Numbered from the stretch's first letter, positions 46,122 to 56,260 are shown. The stretch is 64,000 bases of DNA from Aridibaculum aurantiacum (GCF_017355875.1 NZ_JAFEWC010000001.1:682001-746000); one strand, 5' to 3'. The notes: a model not told the origin generated them from the sequence alone. Translations and numbers: made by a program.

Positions 46122-49100
46122 TTACAGGTCCTTACCATGACATTGCTTGTACTTCTTACCACTTCCACAAGGGCAAGGGTCGTTACGGCCAATCTTTGGT
46201 CCGACAACTACAGGCTGTTGTTTTACTGCAGTAGAAGGATCAAAATAATCATTCTCATTAGCTGCGTAATCCTGTCCTGCTGCATCTATTTCTTCCTTGT
46301 TTACCTGCAGCTTGCTCATGTCAGTTTTCTGCTCACGAGCCTGTTGCACCACACGCTGTTGTGGTTGCTCCTGTTCTACAGGTATACCACAGTGGCAAAG
46401 GAATGATACGATGTCTTTATTCACCTGCTCATCCATTTTCTTGAACAAGCCAAATGCTTCCATTTTATATATAACCAAAGGATCTTTCTGCTCGTAAGAT
46501 GCAGTTTGTACACTTTGCTTCAGGTCGTCCATAGCGCGCAGGTGTTCTTTCCATGCATCGTCAATTAAGCCTAATGCTACACTACGTTCTACAGCCTGGT
46601 TCAGTTCAAGACCATCTGTTTGTATGGTCTTATCAAGATTTGCCAGCACCTGCATTCCACGACGGCCATCGGTAAATGGAACAACAACATTCTCAATATG
46701 CGCACCTTGGTTATTACGGATATCTCTGAAGACTGGTAACGCATTGGCTGCAACTACCTGCTTCTTCTGGTTGTAATGTTCTATGGCCTCGTTATAAAGA
46801 CGGTCTACCAGTTCTCTTTCATTGCCTTTGTCCAGGTCTTCTTGCGAAATAGAGGTGTCTATACCGAAATGCATAATCACTTCCATCTTGAAGTTGTCAT
46901 ATTCATTGGCGCCTCTGAATCCACCAACCAGGCTTTCTGATACCTGGTAAAATGCATTGTCAATATCCAGGGCAAGACGATCTCCGAATAGGGCATGGTT
47001 ACGTTTGGTATAAATAACGGTACGCTGCTTGTTCATTACATCATCATACTCCAGCAAACGCTTACGAATACCAAAGTTGTTTTCTTCCACCTTGCGCTGT
47101 GCTCTTTCAATGCTCTTGGTGATCATGCTGTGCTGTATCACTTCACCTTCTTTATAGCCAGCCATGTCCATCACCTTTGCAATACGCTCACTTCCGAACA
47201 TACGCATCAGGTCATCTTCAAGCGATACAAAGAAAAGTGACGATCCCGGATCACCCTGGCGACCGGCGCGACCACGTAACTGCCTGTCTACACGACGGCT
47301 TTCGTGACGTTCGGTACCAATAATAGCCAAACCACCTACTTCTTTCACACCAGGTCCAAGCTTGATGTCAGTACCACGACCAGCCATGTTGGTAGCAATA
47401 GTAACTGCACCTGTTAAACCAGCTTCAGCTACTATCTGTGCTTCCCTGGCGTGTTGTTTTGCGTTCAATACATTGTGCGGAATACCTTTTTGCTTCAGCA
47501 TACGGCTAAGCAATTCACTCACCTCTACGCTTGTTGTACCAACCAGTGTAGGACGGCCAGCGTTACGGTTTTCCTCTATGTCGTCAATTACAGCTTTGTA
47601 TTTTTCGCGCTTAGTCTTGAATACTTTATCCTGCTCATCCTTACGGGTAATAGGAATATTGGTTGGAATGGTAACTACATCCAATTTGTAGATATCCCAG
47701 AATTCACCTGCTTCCGTTTCTGCAGTACCCGTCATACCAGCTAGCTTGTGGTACATACGGAAGTAGTTCTGCAGTGTAATGGTTGCATAGGTTTGTGTGG
47801 CAGCTTCAATCTTTACACTCTCTTTTGCTTCTATAGCCTGGTGCAGACCATCGCTATAACGGCGGCCTTCCAGTATACGACCTGTTTGTTCATCTACGAT
47901 TTTCACAGCACCTTCCATTACCACATACTCCACGTCTTTTTCAAATAAGGTGTATGCTTTTAATAGCTGGTGAACAGTATGAATGCGATCTGCTTTTAAG
48001 CGGTAATCATTCAGTATGGCTTCTTTCTTGTGCAGTTTCTCTTCAGTGCTTAAAGAAGCATCTGTATCAACAGCATTCAATTCTATACTAATGTCAGGCA
48101 GGATAAAGAAGTTAGGATCTTCTCCACCTTTGGTGATCATCTGGATACCTTTATCGGTAAGATCTACCTGGTTGTTCTTTTCATCTATATGGAAGAAAAG
48201 TTCTTCATCAACCTTAGGCATTTCGCGCTGCTGGTCAGCCAGGTAGTAGTTTTCTGTCTTTTGAAGTTTTACACGAATTCCCGGCTCGCTCAGGAATTTA
48301 ATCAAAGCACCACTTTTAGGTAAACCTCTGTATGCACGCATTAGTGCAAGGCCACCATCTTTAGGATCGTCGTTACCTTCTGAGAATTTTTTCTTCGCCT
48401 CGTTCAGGAATTGGTTGGTCACTCGTTTCTGAGCTTCTACCAGTTGCTGTACCCGAGGTTTTAGTACCTGGTACTCCTGTTCATCGCCACGAGGTATAGG
48501 TCCGCTGATGATGAGTGGTGTACGGGCGTCATCAATCAAAACGCTATCCACCTCATCCACCATGGCAAAGTGATGCTTGCGCTGCACCATTTCATTAGGT
48601 GTATGAACCATGTTGTCGCGCAGGTAGTCAAAACCAAATTCGTTGTTGGTACCATAAACAATGTCGGCCATGTAAGCGCGGCGACGATCTTCTGTATTCG
48701 GTTGGTGTTTATCTATACAATCTACTGTCAAACCTAACCATTCGAAAATGGGACCGTTCCACTCGCTATCGCGTCGTGCCAGGTAGTCATTCACCGTTAC
48801 AATATGAACGCCTTCGCCTGCCAATGCATTCAGGTAAGCAGGAAGCGTAGATACAAGCGTTTTACCCTCACCGGTTGCCATTTCAGCAATTTTACCTGAG
48901 TGTAAAACAGAACCACCTATCAGCTGAACATCGTAGTGAACCATGTTCCATGTAACGGGGCTACCCGCAGCTAACCAGCTGTTGGCATAAGTTACATTTT
49001 CACCTTCTATTTTGATGTGCGACTTGCGGGTACTCAGTTCGCGGTCAAGATCAGTGGCTTTCGAAACAATCTCAGTATTAGAAGAGAAACGACGAGCTGT

Positions 49101-49454
49101 TTCCTTAACCACCGCGAAAGCTTCAGGTTGTATTTCCTTCAGAATTTCTTCTATCTGCTCGTCGCGCTGCTTCTTTAGTTTGTCTATCTGCTGGTAAATG
49201 CCATCCCTGCCATTGATATCTTCTGCAGGCAAGTTTTCAGCTTCATCGTGTAGAGTGCTTATTTCGGAGTCTATTCCTGTGAGGTGTTCGCGAATGCGGG
49301 TTCTGAATTCAACCGTTTTATTACGCAGTTCATCGTTGCTGAGCGACTGGTATTGCTGGAAGAAACTATTGACCTTTTCCACCACGGGAAGTAGTTGCTT
49401 TACATCTTTCTGCGACTTACTTCCGCCAAAGATTTTCGATAAGAAACCTAACAT
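46122..49454 (-). CDS. secA: Preprotein translocase ATPase SecA
   Basis: A 1110-residue SecA. Walker [10 protein letters not shown] (about residues 190-198), DEVDS (Walker B region), [18 protein letters not shown] and [18 protein letters not shown] are all present. The C-terminus has the zinc-binding SEC-C motif [14 protein letters not shown]. The length of about 1100 residues is typical of Bacteroidota SecA, which has extra insertions. The start is [13 protein letters not shown]. It powers export through SecYEG. It is a single-gene transcript, with a terminator after it and a promoter box before it. Confidence 0.97.
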   Translation of the reverse strand: MLGFLSKIFGGSKSQKDVKQLLPVVEKVNSFFQQYQSLSNDELRNKTVEFRTRIREHLTGIDSEISTLHDEAENLPAEDINGRDGIYQQIDKLKKQRDEQIEEILKEIQPEAFAVVKETARRFSSNTEIVSKATDLDRELSTRKSHIKIEGENVTYANSWLAAGSPVTWNMVHYDVQLIGGSVLHSGKIAEMATGEGKTLVSTLPAYLNALAGEGVHIVTVNDYLARRDSEWNGPIFEWLGLTVDCIDKHQPNTEDRRRAYMADIVYGTNNEFGFDYLRDNMVHTPNEMVQRKHHFAMVDEVDSVLIDDARTPLIISGPIPRGDEQEYQVLKPRVQQLVEAQKRVTNQFLNEAKKKFSEGNDDPKDGGLALMRAYRGLPKSGALIKFLSEPGIRVKLQKTENYYLADQQREMPKVDEELFFHIDEKNNQVDLTDKGIQMITKGGEDPNFFILPDISIELNAVDTDASLSTEEKLHKKEAILNDYRLKADRIHTVHQLLKAYTLFEKDVEYVVMEGAVKIVDEQTGRILEGRRYSDGLHQAIEAKESVKIEAATQTYATITLQNYFRMYHKLAGMTGTAETEAGEFWDIYKLDVVTIPTNIPITRKDEQDKVFKTKREKYKAVIDDIEENRNAGRPTLVGTTSVEVSELLSRMLKQKGIPHNVLNAKQHAREAQIVAEAGLTGAVTIATNMAGRGTDIKLGPGVKEVGGLAIIGTERHESRRVDRQLRGRAGRQGDPGSSLFFVSLEDDLMRMFGSERIAKVMDMAGYKEGEVIQHSMITKSIERAQRKVEENNFGIRKRLLEYDDVMNKQRTVIYTKRNHALFGDRLALDIDNAFYQVSESLVGGFRGANEYDNFKMEVIMHFGIDTSISQEDLDKGNERELVDRLYNEAIEHYNQKKQVVAANALPVFRDIRNNQGAHIENVVVPFTDGRRGMQVLANLDKTIQTDGLELNQAVERSVALGLIDDAWKEHLRAMDDLKQSVQTASYEQKDPLVIYKMEAFGLFKKMDEQVNKDIVSFLCHCGIPVEQEQPQQRVVQQAREQKTDMSKLQVNKEEIDAAGQDYAANENDYFDPSTAVKQQPVVVGPKIGRNDPCPCGSGKKYKQCHGKDL

Positions 49455-49548
49455 ATTAGTTGGCTATTGAGTATATGTGTAATGATTAAGTTTTTGTTTT
49501 AGTCAAATTTGGTGCTACTGTTATATTATAGCCATTTTGACAGGGCGA

Positions 49549-49556
49549 CAAAGGTA
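49549..49556 (-). promoter_or_regulatory. -7 promoter element TACCTTTG for secA
   Basis: A perfect TAnnTTTG match on the minus strand, about 94 bp before the secA ATG. No -33 box at standard spacing. Confidence 0.45.
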
Positions 49557-49700
49557 AGTAATGGTGCTGAGACGACCACAGGTGGAACAAACCTAGCTGT
49601 TAATGGATTGCTTAAGATAAGGAAGACGGTAACGAGGATACACCTGCATTTTTCCTGTCAATCATGATTTATTTTCAATTCTTTTTTCCTGCTCAACCCT

Positions 49701-49708
49701 TACCTTTG
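49701..49708 (+). promoter_or_regulatory. -7 promoter element TACCTTTG for atpG
   Basis: A perfect TAnnTTTG match 104 bp before the atpG ATG, implying that atpG has its own promoter and a leader of about 100 nt. Confidence 0.5.
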
Positions 49709-49812
49709 CAGCCGATTCTACATTAGGAGTGTTTATTTTCCAGCTGAATAATCTACGTTATGTTGCATAAGCCCCTGATGATGATGACACTTAAGTTTTA
49801 CAATCATTTTAT

Positions 49813-50694
49813 ATGAGTGGTCAATTAAAAGAGGTTCGTAATCGTATAAAGAGTGTGCAAAGCACCCAGCAGATCACAAAAGCCATGAAAATGGTAAGTG
49901 CTGCCAAATTGCGTCGTGCCCAGGATGCTATTGTTCAGATGCGTCCGTATGCGCAAAAGCTACAGGAAATGCTCAGCAACATCGTGAGCAATACTGAAGG
50001 TGAAGTGGGTGGCAGCCTTGCTACTGACCGTGGTACCGAAAGAGTTCTTTTAATTGTAATCACCAGCGACCGTGGTTTGGCAGGTGGTTATAATGCCAAC
50101 ATCATCAAGCTGGCTAAAGAAACTATCAATACCCGCTATGCTGACCAAAACCGCAGGGGTAATGTTACCATCTGGAATATTGGTAAAAAAGGTTACGAAA
50201 GTCTTGCTAAGTCAAACTATAAGGTAAACGCAGATTTCAAAGATATTTTCCTAAACCTGAGCTTTGAATCTGTGCAAGCTGCTTCTGAAGCTGCAGTACA
50301 GGCATTCCGCGACAAACAATTTGATGTAGTAGAGCTTGTGTATAGTGAATTTAAAAATGCTGCTACACAACGTTTTGTGCTGGAGCGCTTTCTTCCTATT
50401 CCTAAAGTGGAGAGGCAAGAAGGTCTGAAAAAAGCTGATTTCATTTTTGAGCCTGCTAAAGAAGAATTGATAGCTGAGTTGATGCCTAAGATATTGAATA
50501 CGCAGTTGTTCAAGGCTATACTTGATGCGCATGCCAGTGAGCATGGTGCACGTATGACAGCAATGGACAAAGCAAGTGAAAATGCTAATGAGCTGTTGAA
50601 GACACTGAAGATATCTTACAACCGTGCACGCCAGGCTGCCATCACCACCGAGCTTACTGAAATTGTAAGTGGTGCAGCAGCACTGAACGGATAA
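49813..50694 (+). CDS. atpG: ATP synthase F1 gamma subunit
   Basis: A 293-residue gamma subunit. The N-terminus MSGQLKEVRNRIKSVQSTQQ and VSAAKLRRAQDAI, and the C-terminus MDKASENANELLKTLKISYN then ITTELTEIVSGAAAL form the two long coiled-coil helices of the rotor shaft. It turns inside the alpha3beta3 head. It stands alone here: a promoter box precedes it, a terminator follows it, and no other atp genes are adjacent. In other bacteria atpG usually follows atpA. Confidence 0.95.
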   Translation: MSGQLKEVRNRIKSVQSTQQITKAMKMVSAAKLRRAQDAIVQMRPYAQKLQEMLSNIVSNTEGEVGGSLATDRGTERVLLIVITSDRGLAGGYNANIIKLAKETINTRYADQNRRGNVTIWNIGKKGYESLAKSNYKVNADFKDIFLNLSFESVQAASEAAVQAFRDKQFDVVELVYSEFKNAATQRFVLERFLPIPKVERQEGLKKADFIFEPAKEELIAELMPKILNTQLFKAILDAHASEHGARMTAMDKASENANELLKTLKISYNRARQAAITTELTEIVSGAAALNG

Positions 50695-50714
50695 AATATA
50701 TAGATGAATTTGAG

Positions 50715-50755
50715 AATGTGCAGATGTACCAGTTGCGTCTGCACATTTTTGTTTT
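50715..50755 (+). terminator. Intrinsic terminator after atpG
   Basis: A 10-bp perfect stem AATGTGCAGA/TCTGCACATT with a 13-base loop, followed by TTTTTGTTTT. Confidence 0.85.
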
Positions 50756-50849
50756 AGGGCACCATGTGATACTTCAATGTCTTTAGTTCTTTTCTTTGCC
50801 TATTTTCATTTGCGTCTTTTTCAAAATCATTTCATTCTCACAATAACCA

Positions 50850-51932
50850 ATGGAACTATCTACCATCATACCGCATATAGAAGCTTTGGTATTTGCCAGC
50901 GATAAGCCGCTTACCAGCCTCGATATTGTAGAACTTATCAATAATGCTTTTGGTTTTATGGAAGAGCGTATAACGCTTGACCAGGTAGAAAGTGCCATTG
51001 AAGGTATTCGCGAAAAATATAATGCAGAGTTTTATCCCTTTGAAGTAAGAGAAAGTGGTGGTGGCTGGCAGTTCCTGACCAAAAGGGAGTTTCATAAAAC
51101 GGTTGGTCAACTGAATGGTGACAAGTTTTTAAAACGCCTTTCTAATGCTGCTCTAGAAACCCTTGCCATTATTGCTTATAAACAACCCATAACAAAGGGT
51201 GAAGTGGAAGCCATCCGTGGTGTGAACAGCGACTACAGCATTCAGAAGTTACTGGAGAAGGAATTAATCATCATCAGCGGCAGGAATGAGGACCTGCCAG
51301 GTAAGCCACTGGTTTATGCTACTTCCAAATCTTTCATGGATTATTTTGGACTGAACTCTGTTGACGACCTGCCGAAGATAAAGGAAGTACTGGCAGACCA
51401 GGCGGTGCAAGGTACCATCATCATGGAAGGAATGAAGGCGGGAGAAGTGGCCGGCCTGGAAACTGGTGAAGGAAGAAACCTGACAGTAACAGACAGCGGA
51501 GAGCTTGTAGAATACCGAATAAATAAAAGTGCAGAAGGTGAAGGTTTGGCAGCATTTAATGATGCTACTGGCACGGGAGAAGATACTGCTACAGAGGATC
51601 AACCAGGTGCAATAGAAGCAGAAGGATCTTTTAATACTTATAATGATGCAGATGAAACATCCGATGAACAAGGAGATGAAGTGGATGCAGAGCATATGCT
51701 TCCAGGCGTTTCCGACCTGTCAGATTTTTCTGATAATGATGATGTAACAGAAGGAGATGGAGAAGAAGATTTCGATACAGGAAGCGAGGAGATGTCAACA
51801 TCTGAAGAAGAAGCGCCTGCAAATAATGAAGTTGATGATATGCCAGGTGTAGGCGAAACAGGTACAGCAAGTGACGATCCGAATCAGCCAGCTACTGATA
51901 ATAATGAAGATGATCCGGCAAAAGAAGATTAG
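50850..51932 (+). CDS. scpB: Segregation and condensation protein B with long acidic tail
   Basis: A 360-residue protein. Residues 1-180 are an ScpB core with two winged-helix domains (IEALVFASDKPLT; LETLAIIAYKQPITKGEVEAIRG). ScpB joins SMC and ScpA in chromosome condensation. Residues 240-360 form a low-complexity tail with 43 Asp/Glu, only one Lys and one His, predicted to be disordered. Common ScpB proteins are about 190-200 residues. The tail may bind basic partners or DNA-mimic; this is inference. lysA follows 60 bp later. Confidence 0.9.
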   Translation: MELSTIIPHIEALVFASDKPLTSLDIVELINNAFGFMEERITLDQVESAIEGIREKYNAEFYPFEVRESGGGWQFLTKREFHKTVGQLNGDKFLKRLSNAALETLAIIAYKQPITKGEVEAIRGVNSDYSIQKLLEKELIIISGRNEDLPGKPLVYATSKSFMDYFGLNSVDDLPKIKEVLADQAVQGTIIMEGMKAGEVAGLETGEGRNLTVTDSGELVEYRINKSAEGEGLAAFNDATGTGEDTATEDQPGAIEAEGSFNTYNDADETSDEQGDEVDAEHMLPGVSDLSDFSDNDDVTEGDGEEDFDTGSEEMSTSEEEAPANNEVDDMPGVGETGTASDDPNQPATDNNEDDPAKED

Positions 51933-51992
51933 CCTTTTATAAACGATTGCCAACGCCAGACTATTTCTTTTACAATGTAATTTCGCGCCCTT

Positions 51993-53207
51993 ATGTCGCA
52001 ACAATTAAGTAACAAACAACTCATAGCAATAGCTGAAGAGTTTGGTACACCCGTTTACGTTTACCACGCAGAAAAGATAGCAGAGCAATACCAGAAGCTG
52101 GAGAAGGCTTTTAAAAAGTCTGATGCTAAATTCTTTTATGCTTGTAAAGCATTAACCAATATCAACATCCTAAAGTGGCTGCGCCAGGTAGGTGCATCGC
52201 TTGACTGTGTAAGTATAAACGAGGTAAAGCTGGGTTTGAAAGCCGGCTTTGAACCTAAGCAAATTCTTTTTACACCTAACTGTGTCGACTTTGAAGAAAT
52301 AGAGGCAGGAAAGAATTTAGGCGTACACATCAATATCGATAACATCTCCATTCTTGAGCAGTTTGGTAATCGTTATGGCAGCACTTACCCTGTATGCATC
52401 AGGCTGAACCCGCACATTATGGCGGGTGGTAATTATAAAATAAGTACCGGCCACGTGGATAGTAAGTTTGGTATTTCCATTCACCAGCTAAGGCATATAG
52501 AGCGTATTGTAAAAAGTACAAAGCTTCATGTAACGGGGCTGCATATGCACACCGGCAGCGAAATAAAAGATGTAAATGTTTTCCTGCAAGGGCTGGAAGT
52601 GATGTTCGAAATGGCGCGCCATTTTGATGAACTGGAGTTCATTGATCTTGGTAGTGGTTTTAAAGTGCCATACCAGGCAGACGAAGCTGAAACAGATGTA
52701 GATCAGCTGGGAGAGAAGGTGGCAGAGGCTTTTGCTGCTTTTGAAAAAGAAACAGGCAAGCACCTGCAGATCTGGTTTGAGCCGGGTAAATACTTGGTGA
52801 GTGAATCAGGCTATTTTATAGTAAAAGCAAACATCATCAAGCAAACAACAGCAACTGTTTTTGTAGGTGTGAACAGCGGCTTCAATCACCTGATACGCCC
52901 TATGTTTTACGATAGCTATCACCGCATTGAAAACATCAGCAATAGTAAAGGTGCAGAGCGCATTTACACTGTAGTAGGTAATATTTGTGAAACAGATACC
53001 TTCGCCTGGGATAGGAAACTGAATGAAGTTCGTGAAGGTGATTACCTTGTTTTCTACAATGCAGGCGCGTATGGTTTCGAAATGTCGAGCAACTTCAACA
53101 GCCGCTTAAAGCCAGCAGAAGTTTTGGTGAAAGATGGCCAGGCGCATCTTATCCGTTCACGCGATGTGTTTGAAGACCTTCTGAGAAACCAGGTAGAAGT
53201 TTTATAA
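51993..53207 (+). CDS. lysA: Diaminopimelate decarboxylase
   Basis: A 404-residue PLP decarboxylase. FGTPVYVYHAEKI near the start, FFYACKALTN with the PLP lysine (about residue 51), the HTGSEIKD loop, FIDLGSGFKVPY, WFEPGKYLVSESGY, and GNICETDTFAWDR with the active-site Cys all match LysA. It converts meso-DAP to lysine. A DAP-type murE is also encoded in the window. A terminator follows. Confidence 0.95.
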   Translation: MSQQLSNKQLIAIAEEFGTPVYVYHAEKIAEQYQKLEKAFKKSDAKFFYACKALTNINILKWLRQVGASLDCVSINEVKLGLKAGFEPKQILFTPNCVDFEEIEAGKNLGVHINIDNISILEQFGNRYGSTYPVCIRLNPHIMAGGNYKISTGHVDSKFGISIHQLRHIERIVKSTKLHVTGLHMHTGSEIKDVNVFLQGLEVMFEMARHFDELEFIDLGSGFKVPYQADEAETDVDQLGEKVAEAFAAFEKETGKHLQIWFEPGKYLVSESGYFIVKANIIKQTTATVFVGVNSGFNHLIRPMFYDSYHRIENISNSKGAERIYTVVGNICETDTFAWDRKLNEVREGDYLVFYNAGAYGFEMSSNFNSRLKPAEVLVKDGQAHLIRSRDVFEDLLRNQVEVL

Positions 53208-53225
53208 ATAGTAAAAGAACTTGAT

Positions 53226-53257
53226 AAAGGAGTTGTATAACATACAGCTCCTTTTTT
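53226..53257. terminator. Terminator after lysA, shared with the fructosamine-kinase-like gene
   Basis: A 13-bp stem AAAGGAGTTGTAT/ATACAGCTCCTTT with one G-T wobble and a three-base loop, followed by T residues. The last bases overlap the stop codon of the convergent gene (53256). Confidence 0.85.
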
Positions 53258-54122
53258 ATGTCCAATGCTGAAGGATCCTCTTGCATTGGTTGATATACCC
53301 GCCGCCAAAAAGTACAGCATGCACCAGGAGCGGGTATAGCTGTGTTAGCGAGACACGTTTTTGCCAATCTTTTTCTAATGGGAAAGCTGAATGGTAAGCC
53401 TCGTACATACTGCTGTTGAAGCCGCCGAACAGTAGGGTCATCCCAAGGTCCATTTCGCGGTGTCCATAATAAACTGCCGGATCATAAATAGCTGGCATTG
53501 CTTTGCCACCTGCGTTTGTAGCACACATGAAGTTGCCAGACCACAAATCGCCGTGCAGTAAGGCCGGAGGCTCAGGTGGAAACAGGTCATCAAAGTGATT
53601 GCAAAGATTCTCAGCTGTAGTTATATCTGCCTTACCGAATGTTCCTTTATCTGCCAGTAGTTTGGTTAGTGGTAGAATGCGTTGCTCTGCATAAAAGGCA
53701 CCCCATGTTGTTCTGTATTCATTTGGTTGTGGTAAAGAGCCAATATAGTTAGCGGTAGAAAATCCAAATTGCTCGTTTGTAGTTTGATGAAGCCGCGCAA
53801 GTCCAATTGCAAACTGTTGCCAAAAATCATATTCAGCTGAACCACTCTGCAGGTGCTCTAGCAACAGGTACTGCTGACCTTGTAGTTCACCAACAGCAAC
53901 CACAGCTGGTACATATAATGATGTAGCCTGTTTGATCGCTGCTAATCCTTCGGCTTCTCTTACAAACATCAATGGAAAGCGTGCAGCATCATTAACCTTC
54001 AGGAAGTAGCGTGCTTGCCTGGTATTGATGGCGAACGAAGCGTTGATGTCGCCGCCACCTACAGCAGTATGATTAATATAATCAAGCTGGTGGCAGCTAC
54101 AGATTTGCTGTACGAGATTCAT
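53256..54122 (-). CDS. Fructosamine kinase-family (FN3K-like) protein
   Basis: From ATG 54122 (MNLVQQICSC) the product has 288 residues, as expected for the family; the 65 codons of open frame upstream run into yqgE and lack conservation. GGGDINASF, YFLKVNDAA (ATP-binding Lys), LLLEHLQSG, LARLHQT, the catalytic loop LLHGDLWSGNFM (about residues 185-196) and IYDPAVYYGHREMDLGM match PF03881-type kinases. These phosphorylate ketoamines on glycated proteins, or free substrates. The upstream gene yqgE is in the same orientation. Confidence 0.88.
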   Translation of the reverse strand: MNLVQQICSCHQLDYINHTAVGGGDINASFAINTRQARYFLKVNDAARFPLMFVREAEGLAAIKQATSLYVPAVVAVGELQGQQYLLLEHLQSGSAEYDFWQQFAIGLARLHQTTNEQFGFSTANYIGSLPQPNEYRTTWGAFYAEQRILPLTKLLADKGTFGKADITTAENLCNHFDDLFPPEPPALLHGDLWSGNFMCATNAGGKAMPAIYDPAVYYGHREMDLGMTLLFGGFNSSMYEAYHSAFPLEKDWQKRVSLTQLYPLLVHAVLFGGGYINQCKRILQHWT

Positions 54123-54238
54123 GAGGTAAATAGGTGCAGGTGGTATAAGAAAAGGATGCTGCAGCTGCGCCCTGTAATGCAGTACAAGTGAGTGACACAA
54201 CCGTGGCTGCAGGATGATCCACTGCTGGTACCAAAATA

Positions 54239-54790
54239 TTAATTCAACTGCGGGTCGATCGGGTAGTTTATCAGCTGTACATACTCGCCGCCCAGTTGCT
54301 GCAAAGCAAGCTTCCACGTATCATTTACATCGGGTGGAAAAACAAGTTCCTGCGTGCCTTCGCCGGTGATCCAGCTTTTTTCCTCCATCTCTTCGTCCAG
54401 CTGGCCCTTGCCCCATCCACTATAGCCAATGAAGAAGCGAATATCGGCAGCGCTAAGTTGATTCGACTTTATCAGTTGAACAACTTCCTGGAAGTCGCCG
54501 CCCCAATAAATGCCATCGGTAACGGGGTAGCCGCCGGGAATGAGCTGCGGGCAGTTATGTAAAAAATGAACCGTGTCAAGTTGAACAGGTCCGCCAAAGT
54601 ATACAGGGAAATTGGTGTCTTCAAGATCCGCAATCAGGTCTCCTAATTGTTGATCGTATTCTTTATTCAAAACAAACCCGAAACTTCCTTCCTGTTGGTG
54701 TTCGCAAAGAAAGATCACAGTCCTCATAAAGTTGGGGTCTTTAAGGAATGGATCGGCGATGAGTATTTTTCCTGGTGTTATATCGGCCAT
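54239..54790 (-). CDS. YqgE/AlgH-family protein (DUF179)
   Basis: A 183-residue protein with the YqgE pattern: PGKILIADPFLKDPNFMRTV (about residues 6-25), VIFLCEHQQEGSFGFVLN, VYFGGPVQLDTVHFLH, IGYSGWGKGQLDEEM (about 121-135). The function of the family is unknown; AlgH has been linked to transcription of alginate genes in Pseudomonas, but this is not informative here. It lies divergently from the histidine kinase at 54926. Confidence 0.93.
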   Translation of the reverse strand: MADITPGKILIADPFLKDPNFMRTVIFLCEHQQEGSFGFVLNKEYDQQLGDLIADLEDTNFPVYFGGPVQLDTVHFLHNCPQLIPGGYPVTDGIYWGGDFQEVVQLIKSNQLSAADIRFFIGYSGWGKGQLDEEMEEKSWITGEGTQELVFPPDVNDTWKLALQQLGGEYVQLINYPIDPQLN

Positions 54791-54890
54791 AAGCCAAGTT
54801 AAGGTGATTTATTTTTTTTGAAAACTATTTGCACGTTTAATCTTGCAATGTCAATGCCGCGTTAAAAGAAACTATGCTGATGAAGCTTCA

Positions 54891-54921
54891 TTTGAAGCTG
54901 CAGGCATCGCTCCTATATTTG
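54891..54921 (+). promoter_or_regulatory. Promoter TTTG-N19-TATATTTG for the histidine kinase
   Basis: A -33 TTTG (54891-54894) and a perfect -7 TATATTTG (54914-54921) are 19 bp apart. The ATG begins five bases after the final G, so transcription would start at or next to the start codon (leaderless). Confidence 0.7.
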
Positions 54922-54925
54922 TTCG

Positions 54926-56260
54926 ATGAAAAGAATTTTCCCTGTCATTGTTTCGCTCATAACAATTTCTTTGCTGGGCATCATATTCGTGCAGGTAAGT
55001 TGGATCAGGAACATGGTAGAGCTAAGGCAGGACCAGATGGTAAAACGTGTGGAAGATGCCGGGGCTGAAGTGGCAGCGGAATTAAGCAGTAAAGCATCGA
55101 CAGGTGCAGGAATGAAATTATCCAGGAAGTCGATGCTGCGGTTGGTGCCAGACGATTTTAACATCAACCTCATCAAACCACCCACGATCTCTCAATATTA
55201 CACGCAGTACGAAATACAGGAAAAACTACAGGATGCTTTCGAGAAACGTGATCTGAGAAAGATAAAGTTCGAATTTGCCATCAGCAGCAATTCTACGCTG
55301 TACAACCTGGAGATGCAATCGAAGAACTTCGTTAGCGAGGCACAGGACGAGGAGAATAATAAAACAAAAATCATAGCAATACTGCCTGAGAGCGGCAGCC
55401 AGATGGAAGGCCTGGTTCCCTATGAGCACCTGATACTTATAGTACCTGATTTCAACAAGCAAGTTTGGGGTTCACTAAAGTGGATATTGATAGCTGCTGT
55501 ATTATTTACACTCATCATTATTGCAGCATTTGCACTTACTGTACGCACCTTGTTACGCCAGAAAAAGCTGAGTGAGATAAAGAGTGATTTCATCAATAAT
55601 ATGACGCATGAGTTCAAAACTCCTTTAGCAACCATTTCGCTGGCAGTAGATGCGCTACGAAACGAGAGGGTGCAGCAGGATGTGGAGAAGATGCAATATT
55701 TCAGCGGTATTATTAAGGAAGAGAACAAACGCATGAACAAGCACGTAGAGACCATTTTGCAGGCGGCGCTGCTGGATAAGCAGGAGCTGAAGCTGGAGAT
55801 GAAAAAGGTAAGTGCTACACAACTTGTACAAAGTGCGCTAAAAAATCACCAGCTACAGATACAGGACAGGGACGGAAGGGTAGAGCTGAACTTCAATGCT
55901 ACAAAAGATAGTATAGTAGCTGATGAGAACCACTTCACCAATATGATCTCGAACTTGTTTGATAACGCGATAAAGTACTCGAAGGAGAACCTTATGATAC
56001 GCGTTACCACTTTCAATCACGGCAAGAACCTATGCATTAAAATAGAAGATAATGGTATAGGTATGAATAAAGAAACGGTAAAGCGCATATTTGAAAAATT
56101 TTACCGTGCTCATACCGGCAATATCCATAACGTAAAAGGCTTCGGCCTTGGAATGAGTTATGTACGTACCGTTATAGAAGTACATAAAGGCAAGATAAAA
56201 GTAGATAGTACCTTGGGTAAAGGAAGCTGCTTTACGGTAGAGGTTCCGCTGGCAGACTGA
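54926..56260 (+). CDS. Orphan sensor histidine kinase
   Basis: A 444-residue protein: TM1 (about residues 5-25), a periplasmic sensor region of about 150 residues, TM2 (about 188-210), then HisKA with the phospho-His in NMTHEFKTPLATISLAVDAL (about residue 230) and an HATPase domain with the N box NMISNLFDNAIKYS, G1 IEDNGIGMN and G2 GFGLGMSYV. It should autophosphorylate and signal to a response regulator, but none is encoded next to it: yqgE is upstream and queA is convergent downstream. The periplasmic sensor domain is not one I recognise. Confidence 0.93.
   Translation: MKRIFPVIVSLITISLLGIIFVQVSWIRNMVELRQDQMVKRVEDAGAEVAAELSSKASTGAGMKLSRKSMLRLVPDDFNINLIKPPTISQYYTQYEIQEKLQDAFEKRDLRKIKFEFAISSNSTLYNLEMQSKNFVSEAQDEENNKTKIIAILPESGSQMEGLVPYEHLILIVPDFNKQVWGSLKWILIAAVLFTLIIIAAFALTVRTLLRQKKLSEIKSDFINNMTHEFKTPLATISLAVDALRNERVQQDVEKMQYFSGIIKEENKRMNKHVETILQAALLDKQELKLEMKKVSATQLVQSALKNHQLQIQDRDGRVELNFNATKDSIVADENHFTNMISNLFDNAIKYSKENLMIRVTTFNHGKNLCIKIEDNGIGMNKETVKRIFEKFYRAHTGNIHNVKGFGLGMSYVRTVIEVHKGKIKVDSTLGKGSCFTVEVPLAD

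Larger units (their letters stand above)
49455..49812. other. 358-bp intergenic region between divergent secA and atpG
   Basis: It contains two back-to-back -7 boxes: TACCTTTG for secA (minus, 49549-49556) and TACCTTTG for atpG (49701-49708). No ORF, tRNA or terminator was found in the rest. Confidence 0.6.

Noticed and set aside
53256-54317. 353-residue version of the fructosamine-kinase-like protein starting at 54317
   Set aside because: The extra 65 N-terminal residues overlap yqgE and do not look like part of the kinase fold; ATG 54122 gives the usual length.
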